44,115 nucleotides of DNA from an uncultured Bacteroidales bacterium (GTDB taxonomy: Bacteria > Bacteroidota > Bacteroidia > Bacteroidales > P3): the NCBI GenBank assembly GCA_937884485.1, contig CALGCG010000118.1, forward strand, positions 1-44,115. Direction: 5' to 3'. Below the pieces are notes generated by a model. It ran no database searches, had not been told where the DNA came from, and saw only the letters and a program-made list of their open reading frames with translations. Position 1 is the first letter of the stretch. Every line of letters starts with the position of its first letter. This document shows positions 1 to 5,691 of this stretch, in pieces. The translations under genes and the position numbers were made by a program.

Positions 1-321
1 CTCGGCGTCACCATCTGCTACAACAGCGTCCGTTCGCCCGAATGCGCCATACCCATCATCAGCAACGGCAACCGCCTGGGCATCAACCCCGCCAACTGGC
101 GCACCGACGCCACGCCGGCCTCGTGGGTTTACAACGGCGACACCCTCACTGCCACCCTCGACACCGCCACGCATCTGACCATGGTCAACGGCTACACGGG
201 CGACTACATGCTCCCCCTCATCGGCCGCGACGGCAACTACCACCGCCTCGACATCACCATCTACCGCCAGAGCCTCCACCGCAACATGGCCCTGCGCGCA
301 AGATTGCCTCTGCCGCTTTGA
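1..321 (+). CDS. 3' end of an unknown protein (5' truncated by the window)
   Basis: Frame 1 is open from the first base to a TGA at 319-321 and gives 106 residues without a start in view. The translation reads like the C-terminal part of a soluble or secreted protein, rich in Asn, Gly, Thr and Tyr (for example NGYTGDYMLPLIGRDGNYHR), with no motif I recognise. A strong hairpin with a T-run follows 45 bp after the stop, which supports this as the real gene end. I cannot assign a function. A 120-codon open frame starting at 42 in another phase is His/Pro/Arg-rich and looks like a shadow of this gene. Confidence 0.55.
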   Translation, partial: LGVTICYNSVRSPECAIPIISNGNRLGINPANWRTDATPASWVYNGDTLTATLDTATHLTMVNGYTGDYMLPLIGRDGNYHRLDITIYRQSLHRNMALRARLPLPL

Positions 322-365
322 TGATGCCGAATAGCAAACAGATGTATGTCTCTCCAATAAATATT

Positions 366-397
366 AAAAGAGGGCACCCGGTTGGGTACCCTCTTTT
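366..397. terminator. Bidirectional intrinsic terminator between convergent genes
   Basis: A 14-bp stem (366-379 with 384-397) closes on a 4-nt loop. Its A-tract on one side and T-tract on the other give a U-run on either strand. The single imperfect pair (375/388) is a C-A mismatch in the plus-strand RNA but a G-U wobble in the minus-strand RNA, so folding is slightly better for the hydrogenase operon reading leftward. It lies between the unknown gene ending at 321 and hydC ending at 417. Confidence 0.85.
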
Positions 398-416
398 CTG
401 TTAAGTCGGCATTGAC

Positions 417-893
417 TTATTTGTACTCGGCGATGATGCCGGGGACCATGTCGGGGGTGAGGCGGCCGTAGACCTTCTCGCCGATCATGGCCACGGGGGC
501 CAGACCGCAAGCACCCACGCAACGGAGGGTGTTGAGGCTGAACTTGCCGTCGGCGGTGCACTTGCCCACCTGGACATTCAGCTCACGCTGGAAGGCATCC
601 AGCACCTTCTCGGCGCCGCGCACGTAGCAAGCCGTGCCGAGGCAGACATCGATGGGATACTCGCCTTTGGGCTCCATGGTGAAGAAACTGTAGAAGGAGA
701 CGATGCCGTAGACCTTGGCCACGGGCATGTTCAACTCGTGGGCCACGACTTCCTGCACCTCGGCGGGCAGATATCCGAACTTGCCCTGCACCTGGTGCAG
801 CACGTTGATGACCTCGCCGCTGTTTTTACCAAAGCTCTTGCAGATGTCTTTGATAATGTTTATTTTCTCTTCGGAAATTTTTACGTTAGCCAT
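417..893 (-). CDS. hydC: NuoE-like [2Fe-2S] subunit of the multimeric [FeFe]-hydrogenase (HydC/HndA type)
   Basis: The 158-residue protein matches the usual length of the NuoE/HydC family of thioredoxin-like [2Fe-2S] proteins. Cluster ligands are visible as C84 and C89 (CLGTACYVRG) and C125 and C129 (CVGACGLAP). The N-terminal part (to about residue 80) is the helical region typical of NuoE, ending in VYGIVSFYSFF. In trimeric hydrogenases this subunit sits beside the NuoF-like flavoprotein and takes part in electron transfer. It is the last gene of the operon, separated from hydA by a hairpin of 8-bp units (903-987). The ATG at 893 is the first in frame and fits the family N-terminus. A NuoE from another NADH-oxidising complex is possible, but the neighbours make the hydrogenase assignment strong. 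Confidence 0.93.
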   Translation of the reverse strand: MANVKISEEKINIIKDICKSFGKNSGEVINVLHQVQGKFGYLPAEVQEVVAHELNMPVAKVYGIVSFYSFFTMEPKGEYPIDVCLGTACYVRGAEKVLDAFQRELNVQVGKCTADGKFSLNTLRCVGACGLAPVAMIGEKVYGRLTPDMVPGIIAEYK

Positions 894-902
894 ATCTTTT
901 TG

Positions 903-990
903 AATTAGTGAATGTGTTAATGCGTTAATGTGTTAGTGGCTTGCGCAGCACTACTCACGAATTCACTCATTAACACATTCACACATTAAA
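903..990. repeat. Intergenic inverted unit-array hairpin, 8-bp units (hydA-hydC gap)
   Basis: The left arm consists of consecutive 8-mers of the type AATGTGTT at 903-910, 911-918, 919-926 and 927-934, plus a partial unit at 935-939. The right arm carries the same units inverted at 956-963, 964-971, 972-979 and 980-987, with a partial unit at 949-955. The two arms stay in the same unit register around a short centre (940-948). The element ends just before the hydA stop codon (TAA at 996-994) and starts about 10 bp beyond the hydC start, so it fills the gap. In mRNA it would form a stem of about 35-40 bp with mismatches. There is no T-run, so it is not a normal terminator. Confidence 0.85.
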
Positions 991-993
991 CAT

Positions 994-2787
994 TTATTTC
1001 GTTACTTCCAGTTTGTCGCTCTTGTCGAAGTAGTGGGTGTGGAGCTGCTCGTGGCTGAGGTGGCCGCAGGGTTCACCATAGTACTCCTTGTAGATGGCGA
1101 TGATGTCGGGGTTCTCGTGGCTCTTGCGGATGGGCTTGCCAGCGTCCTCGCGGTAGATGGCGTCCATGCGCTTCTTGATGATGTCGCTCTTGCCGTGGTG
1201 GTAGGGCTGGCCGGCGCCGCCGATGCAGCCGCCGGGGCAGGCCATGACCTCGATGAAGTGGTAGCCGTTGGGGTTGCCGTCGCGCACCTCTTCCATGAGC
1301 TTGCGGGCATTGGAGAGACCGTAGCAGATGGCGATCTTCACGGGCAGGCCGTCGAAGTCGACGGTGGCCTCGCGGATGCTCTCGCCGAAGATGCCGCGGC
1401 ACTCCTCGAAGTCGATCTTTGGGAGGGTCTTGCCGGTGTGCACCTCGTAGGCGGTACGGAGGGCAGCCTCCATCACGCCGCCCGTGGCGCCGAAGATGAC
1501 GGCGGCACCGGTCGACTGGCCGAGGGGGCTGTCGAAGTCCTCTTCGGGCAGGCTGTTGAGGTCGATATTGCTCTGCTTGAGCATGTGGGCCAGCTCACGG
1601 GTGGTGAGGCTGAAGTTGACATCCTGGTCGGTGCCGTTGCCGAGCTCCGGACGGGCGCACTCGCTCTTCTTGGCCAAGCAGGGCATGATGGACACGCAGA
1701 CGACGTCCTCGCGCTTCACACCGATCTTCGGGGCGAAGTAGTTCTTGGTGACGGCGCCGAACATGCCCTGGGGCGACTTGGCGGTCGAGGGATGGCCGAG
1801 CAGGTCGGGGAAGTTCTTCTCGTAGAAGGTGACCCAGGCGGGGCAGCAGCTGGTGAACATGGGCATCTTGACATCCTTGTCGCCAGCGAGGAGCTTCTTC
1901 ACGCGGCCGAGGAGCTCGGTGCCTTCCTCCATGATGGTGAGGTCGGCGCTCCAGTCGGTGTCGAAGACATAGTCGAAGCCGAGACGGCGCAGGGCAGCGG
2001 CCATCTTTCCGGTGACGATGGTGCCGGGCTCCATGCCGAACTCTTCGCCGAGGGCGACGCGGACGGCGGGAGCGGTCTGCACGACGACCTTCTTGGTGGG
2101 GTCGGCGAGGGCCTTACGCACGTCGTTGATGTTGTCGACGAGGGTGAGAGCACCCACGGGGCACACCTGGACGCACTGGCCGCAGTTGACGCACGAGCTG
2201 TCGCCGAGTTTCTGCTCGAAGGCGGGAGCCACCACCGAGGGGAAGCCACGGTTGACGCCGCTCAGGGCGCCCACGCTCTGGAACTTGTTGCACATCTCCT
2301 CGCAGCGGCGGCAGTAGACGCACTTGTCCATGTCGCGGTAGACGCTGAGGGTGGTGTCTTTCTCATAGTGGCTCTGCTCGCCCTTGAAGGGAATCTCGCG
2401 GATGCCCATGCGGACGGCGAGGTTCTGCAGCTCGCAGTCGCCGCTCTTCTCGCACTGGAGGCAGTCGTTCGGGTGGTCGCTGAGGATCAGCTCGAGGACG
2501 GTCTTGCGGGCGTTGAGGGCGCGGGGCGAGGCGGTGAGGACCTCCATGCCTTCCACGCAGTCGGTGGCGCAGGCGGGAGCCAGGTTGCGGCGGGGCTTGC
2601 CGTTGAAGTCCTTGGTCACCTCGACCATGCAGACGCGGCATCCGCCAGGTTTGTTTTCAAATTTCATTCCGTCGAGCTCAAAGTAGCAGAGCGTCGGGAT
2701 GTCGATACCGGCCATGCGGGCAGCTTTCAGGATGGTGGTGCCTTCGGGGACCTGGATCGCTTTATTATCTATAGTGACATTAATCAT
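994..2787 (-). CDS. hydA: [FeFe]-hydrogenase catalytic subunit HydA (electron-bifurcating type)
   Basis: A 597-residue protein when started at the ATG at 2787 (MINVTIDNKA). Modules in order: N-terminal [2Fe-2S] domain (C34, C50, C53, C73); His-ligated [4Fe-4S] (H105, C109, C112, C118); two [4Fe-4S] clusters (C156/159/162/166 and C199/202/205/209); and the H-cluster domain with L1 TSCCPAW (C314 proton relay, C315 ligand), L2 MPCLAKKSE (C370) and L3 ACPGGC (C517, C521). All catalytic residues known for the family are present. This arrangement, next to NuoE- and NuoF-like genes, is that of the cytosolic NAD-linked bifurcating enzymes that make or use H2 with ferredoxin and NADH. The frame is open upstream to an ATG at 2847, but those 20 residues are encoded by the repeat at 2801-2920 and are unlike the family, so I reject that start. 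Confidence 0.96.
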   Translation of the reverse strand: MINVTIDNKAIQVPEGTTILKAARMAGIDIPTLCYFELDGMKFENKPGGCRVCMVEVTKDFNGKPRRNLAPACATDCVEGMEVLTASPRALNARKTVLELILSDHPNDCLQCEKSGDCELQNLAVRMGIREIPFKGEQSHYEKDTTLSVYRDMDKCVYCRRCEEMCNKFQSVGALSGVNRGFPSVVAPAFEQKLGDSSCVNCGQCVQVCPVGALTLVDNINDVRKALADPTKKVVVQTAPAVRVALGEEFGMEPGTIVTGKMAAALRRLGFDYVFDTDWSADLTIMEEGTELLGRVKKLLAGDKDVKMPMFTSCCPAWVTFYEKNFPDLLGHPSTAKSPQGMFGAVTKNYFAPKIGVKREDVVCVSIMPCLAKKSECARPELGNGTDQDVNFSLTTRELAHMLKQSNIDLNSLPEEDFDSPLGQSTGAAVIFGATGGVMEAALRTAYEVHTGKTLPKIDFEECRGIFGESIREATVDFDGLPVKIAICYGLSNARKLMEEVRDGNPNGYHFIEVMACPGGCIGGAGQPYHHGKSDIIKKRMDAIYREDAGKPIRKSHENPDIIAIYKEYYGEPCGHLSHEQLHTHYFDKSDKLEVTK

Positions 2788-2800
2788 CTTTTTATTCTTT

Positions 2801-2920
2801 TTGGAGTTAGAGGGAGATAGAGGGAGATAGGGGAAGATAGAGGACAATACCTTTTGCTGATGTGTGCATTTGTCCGTTATCTCCTTTTATCTTCTTTTAT
2901 CTTCCGTTATCTTCCATTTA
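2801..2920. repeat. Intergenic inverted unit-array hairpin, 10-bp units (hydB-hydA gap)
   Basis: Left arm: tandem 10-mers of the type AGGGAGATAG at 2801-2810 (degenerate), 2811-2820, 2821-2830 and 2831-2840, ending in AGGACA at 2841-2846. Right arm: inverted units of the type GGAAGATAAC at 2876-2885, 2886-2895, 2896-2905 and 2906-2915, beginning with TGTCC at 2871-2875. Four units plus a matching partial unit per arm are in register around a centre of about 24 nt (2847-2870). Purines lie on one arm and pyrimidines on the other. The architecture matches the 8-bp element in the next gap, but the unit sequence and length differ. The hydB stop lies close to its right end and the hydA start 14 bp from its left end. 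Confidence 0.85.
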
Positions 2921-2928
2921 TCATTATT

Positions 2929-4743
2929 TTATTTAATCGAGATGGCACCAAACTTACAGTTCTGGTAGCAGGCACCGCACTTGACGCACTTGTCCTGACC
3001 GATGACCATCGAAGCCAGCTTGTGGCCGGGAGCGATGTAGTCGGTGCGGGTGATGGTCTCGGCGGGGCAGTTCTTGGCGCACTTGCCGCAACCGATGCAC
3101 TTCTCGGGATCGATGACATACTGCATGAGTTTCTTGCAGACGCCGGCGCGGCACTTCTTGTCCACGACGTGCTCCACATACTCATCCCAGAAGTTGTCGA
3201 GGGTGGAGAGGACGGGGTTCGGCGAGGTCTGGCCGAGGCCGCAGAGGGCGCTGTCCTTGATGACGGCGGCCAGGTTGCGCAGAGCGTAGAGGTCGTCCAT
3301 GGTGCCGTTGCCATTGGTGATCTTCTCAAGCAGCTCGCAGAGGCGCTTGTTACCGATGCGGCAGGGGCTGCACTTACCGCAGCTCTCCTCGCAGGTGAAC
3401 TCCAGATAGAACTTGGCGATAGCAGGCATGCAAGAGGTCTCGTCCATGACGACCATACCGCCGGAGCCCATCATCGAGCCAGCAGCCACGAGGCTGTCGT
3501 AGTCGATCTCGGTGTCGAGGTGCTTGGCAGTGAGGCAGCCGCCGGAGGGGCCACCGGTCTGCACGGCCTTGAACTCGCGGCCGTCCTTGATGCCGCCGCC
3601 GATTTCGTAGATGATTTCACGCAGGGTGATGCCCATGGGGACCTCAATCAGACCCACGTTGTTGATCTGGCCAGCCAGAGCGAACACCTTGGTTCCGGGC
3701 GACTTCTCGGTACCGATGGTGCGGAACCAGTCGGCGCCCTTGGTGATGATGACGGGGATGTTGGCCAGGGTCTCGACGTTGTTCACGTTCGAGGGTTTGT
3801 CCATATAGCCGCGCACAGCGGGGAACGGGGGCTTCAGGGTGGGCTCGCCGCGCTTGCCTTCCATGGAGTGGATAAGGGCGGTCTCTTCGCCGCAGACGAA
3901 AGCACCGGCGCCGTAGCGGAGCTCGATGTCGAAGTTGAAGCCAGTGCCGAGGATGTCCTCTCCGAGGAGGCCGTACTCGCGGGCCTGGTTGATGGCGATC
4001 TTCAGGCGGTCGATGGCCAGGGGATACTCGGCACGGATGTATACGAGACCCTTGCTGGCGCCGATGGCGTAGCCACCGATAGCCATAGCCTCGACGATGC
4101 TGTTGGGGTCACCCTCGAGGATGGAACGGTCCATGAAAGCACCGGGGTCGCCCTCGTCGGCGTTGCAGATGATGTACTTCTGGTCGGCCTGGTTCTTGGC
4201 GCAGAGACCCCACTTGACACCGGTGGGGAAGCCGGCGCCGCCACGGCCGCGGAGGCCGGACTTGGTGATCTCGTCGATGACCTGCTGCGGGGTCATCTCG
4301 GTCAAGCACTTGGCCAGGGCCTCGTAGCCGCCACGGGAGATGCTCTCCTCGATGTTCTCGGGATCCACAAAGCCGCAGTTGCGCAGGGCGATACGGATCT
4401 GCTTGCGGTAGAAGTCCATGTGCTTGGAGTCGCTGACGTGCTCCTTATTCTCGGGGTTGGTGTAGAGCAGCTCGGGAACCTTACGGCCCTTGATGATGTG
4501 CTCGTTGACGATGCGGTCCACATCCTCGGGCTTCACCTGGGTGTAGAACGTGTTGTCGGGCATGATCTTCACGATGGGGCCCTTCTCGCAGAAGCCGAAG
4601 CAGCCGGTCTTGATGACCTGGACGTCGTCCTGCAGGCCTTTCTCGGCGAGAATCTTATGGAAATTGTCGATGATCTGGAGGCTGTTGCTGGACTTACATC
4701 CGGTACCGCCGCAGATCAGGATATGCATTTTGTATTTTGCCAT
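2929..4743 (-). CDS. hydB: NuoF-like flavoprotein subunit of the [FeFe]-hydrogenase (HydB/HndC type)
   Basis: 604 residues in three parts. Residues 1-85 form a thioredoxin-like [2Fe-2S] domain (C11, C16, C48, C52). Residues about 110-500 form the NuoF core with the glycine-rich FMN/NADH-binding motif GLRGRGGAGFPTG at 163-175, the NADEGDPGAF segment at 194-203, and a [4Fe-4S] site SCGKCSPC plus C501. The C-terminus carries two ferredoxin clusters (C549/552/555/559 and C586/589/592/596). This is the domain order of HydB, the NAD(H)- and FMN-binding subunit considered the site of flavin-based bifurcation. A further Cys pair (C531, C536) may bind another metal. It is the second gene of the operon; its start is 10 bp from an 8-bp-unit hairpin (4753-4834). 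Confidence 0.95.
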   Translation of the reverse strand: MAKYKMHILICGGTGCKSSNSLQIIDNFHKILAEKGLQDDVQVIKTGCFGFCEKGPIVKIMPDNTFYTQVKPEDVDRIVNEHIIKGRKVPELLYTNPENKEHVSDSKHMDFYRKQIRIALRNCGFVDPENIEESISRGGYEALAKCLTEMTPQQVIDEITKSGLRGRGGAGFPTGVKWGLCAKNQADQKYIICNADEGDPGAFMDRSILEGDPNSIVEAMAIGGYAIGASKGLVYIRAEYPLAIDRLKIAINQAREYGLLGEDILGTGFNFDIELRYGAGAFVCGEETALIHSMEGKRGEPTLKPPFPAVRGYMDKPSNVNNVETLANIPVIITKGADWFRTIGTEKSPGTKVFALAGQINNVGLIEVPMGITLREIIYEIGGGIKDGREFKAVQTGGPSGGCLTAKHLDTEIDYDSLVAAGSMMGSGGMVVMDETSCMPAIAKFYLEFTCEESCGKCSPCRIGNKRLCELLEKITNGNGTMDDLYALRNLAAVIKDSALCGLGQTSPNPVLSTLDNFWDEYVEHVVDKKCRAGVCKKLMQYVIDPEKCIGCGKCAKNCPAETITRTDYIAPGHKLASMVIGQDKCVKCGACYQNCKFGAISIK

Positions 4744-4752
4744 GTTTTTTCG

Positions 4753-4834
4753 ATTTCGTTAATGTGTCAGTGCGTTATTGTGTTAGGGGCTGACGTCCGA
4801 CTAACGCATTTACGCATTTACGCATTCACACATT
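4753..4834. repeat. Intergenic inverted unit-array hairpin, 8-bp units (first gap of hydrogenase operon)
   Basis: Left arm: 8-mers at 4753-4760, 4761-4768, 4769-4776 and 4777-4784 (type AATGYGTT), then AGGGGC. Right arm, inverted: 4803-4810, 4811-4818, 4819-4826 and 4827-4834 (AATGCGTT, AATGCGTA twice, AATGTGTG), preceded by CGACT at 4798-4802. The centre is 4785-4802. The unit is the same as in the hydA-hydC gap (903-990), so two copies of one subtype lie 3.8 kb apart in the same operon. The element nearly fills the gap, from 10 bp upstream of hydB to within about 5 bp of the stop of the preceding gene. Confidence 0.85.
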
Positions 4835-4839
4835 CATAA

Positions 4840-5235
4840 TTACTTGTCAATCGTTTCGTAGTTCACGGGGATGATGCCCTCGACGAGTTCGCCCTGCTGG
4901 ACGTACTTGGTGAGGATCTCGTCGGCGCGGTTGTTGTCGACGTGGCCGAAGACGATGGGATCCTTGCCGGGGACGCGCACCTCGAGGGTGGGCTCGGCGT
5001 GGCAGTAGCCCATGCAGCCGGTCTGCGTGAAGACGGCGGGGATGTGGAGTTCGTCGGCCTTCTGCATCATGTGTTCCATAACTTGCTTGGCACCAGCAGC
5101 GATACCGCAGGTGGCCATGGCGACCTTGATCTGCACCAGGCTCTCAGGGTGCTCAGCCTTCTCGCGGACATCGAGATTGGACTGAAGTTTCTCGCGCATG
5201 GCTTTCAGGTCAGCTAAAGATTTTACTTTGGTCAT
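4840..5235 (-). CDS. HndB-like thioredoxin-fold ferredoxin subunit of the hydrogenase
   Basis: 131 residues, first gene of the hydrogenase operon. An N-terminal helix rich in charged residues (1-32) is followed by a thioredoxin-like ferredoxin domain with MATCGIAAGAK (C43) and TGCMGYCHAEP (C74, C78), the signature of the HndB subunit of NADP-reducing hydrogenases and related complexes. Only three cysteines occur in the whole protein, whereas the classic [2Fe-2S] thioredoxin-like ferredoxin uses four. It may therefore use another ligand, bind an incomplete cluster or be structural. The ATG at 5235 gives the expected N-terminus and lies about 75-80 nt downstream of a good Bacteroidota-type promoter. 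Confidence 0.85.
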   Translation of the reverse strand: MTKVKSLADLKAMREKLQSNLDVREKAEHPESLVQIKVAMATCGIAAGAKQVMEHMMQKADELHIPAVFTQTGCMGYCHAEPTLEVRVPGKDPIVFGHVDNNRADEILTKYVQQGELVEGIIPVNYETIDK

Positions 5236-5320
5236 AGATGACTTTGTTTTAAGGATTAATATAATTTATTTAACTAATTATCAACTTCATACAAGAACAC
5301 AAGGCACTTGTACGACACTG

Positions 5321-5350
5321 CAAATATACAAAATAAAAACAATATACAAA
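5321..5350 (-). promoter_or_regulatory. Promoter of the hydrogenase operon (Bacteroidota type)
   Basis: On the minus strand, TATATTTG (5328-5321) matches the -7 consensus TAnnTTTG. TTTG at 5350-5347 lies 18 nt upstream, close to the usual spacing to the -33 element. Transcription would start near 5312-5316, giving a leader of about 80 nt before the ATG at 5235. Confidence 0.7.
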
Positions 5351-5385
5351 TACTTTTAACAAAATTTTCTCACCATTTTTGGTGA

Positions 5386-5404
5386 CCCTCCCCTCCCCAG
5401 CCCC
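5386..5404 (-). other. G-quadruplex motif upstream of the hydrogenase promoter
   Basis: The minus strand reads GGGGCTGGGGAGGGGAGGG, four G-runs of 3-4 bases separated by loops of 2, 1 and 1 nt. This is close to the ideal motif for a stable intramolecular quadruplex. It lies about 35 bp upstream of the -33 element, on the non-template strand of the operon. Confidence 0.6.
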
Positions 5405-5558
5405 GGCGCCACGGACGCAACCCGCTATCCCCATGGAACATACAGAAAAAAAACAGAGTGCCGCCAACTGCTGTTGACAGCACTTTGATGCGCCGGGGCG
5501 AACCCGCACTGAATCAGCCTCACACACCTACCTGACATGGACATCTTTCTGCCCTTCT

Positions 5559-5579
5559 CATATAGTTCTTATATAAGAA
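5559..5579. repeat. Minimal inverted copy of an 11-bp unit (ATATAGTTCTT)
   Basis: The stretch holds one full unit (ATATAGTTCTT at 5560-5570) followed by part of its inverse, giving the perfect 14-bp palindrome TTCTTATATAAGAA (5566-5579). The 16-mer CATATAGTTCTTATAT is identical to bases 44061-44076 in the larger array at the right end of the window, so the two probably belong to one element family. By itself it would form only a short hairpin. Confidence 0.6.
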
Positions 5580-5691
5580 ATGCCGAATCATGTACCTCTT
5601 CGACCCCTCTCGGACCCCATGTGGGGCGCTTCATGTTTTTTTGTACATACGGACACAATAAAACAACTGTTTCAACGTATTTGATGCAACT

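Larger units (their letters stand above)
5236..5691. other. Divergent intergenic region between hydrogenase operon and helicase gene
   Basis: This 456-bp gap holds, left to right, the AT-rich leader and promoter of the hydrogenase operon, the quadruplex motif at 5386-5404, a GC-rich stretch to about 5540, and a short palindromic copy of an 11-bp unit at 5559-5579. An 85-codon minus-strand frame (5270-5527) crosses the promoter and is not believable as a gene. I see no clear promoter for the helicase gene at 5692. Confidence 0.6.

Noticed and set aside
2788..2847. Upstream start for hydA adding 20 residues
   Set aside because: The extra residues are encoded by the unit array and the family N-terminus begins at MINVTIDNKA.
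903..4834. Repeat arrays as CRISPR
   Set aside because: Units are 7-11 bp without unique spacers, and arrays are arranged as inverted pairs; no cas genes are nearby.
1033..4839. Two long plus-strand frames (595 and 661 codons) antisense to hydA and hydB
   Set aside because: They are Val/Ala/Gly/Asp/His-rich reverse readings of genes with complete metal-binding motifs; no signal or family pattern is seen.
5270..5527. 85-codon minus-strand frame upstream of the hydrogenase operon
   Set aside because: It contains the operon promoter and G-rich tract, and has no family pattern or ribosome binding site.
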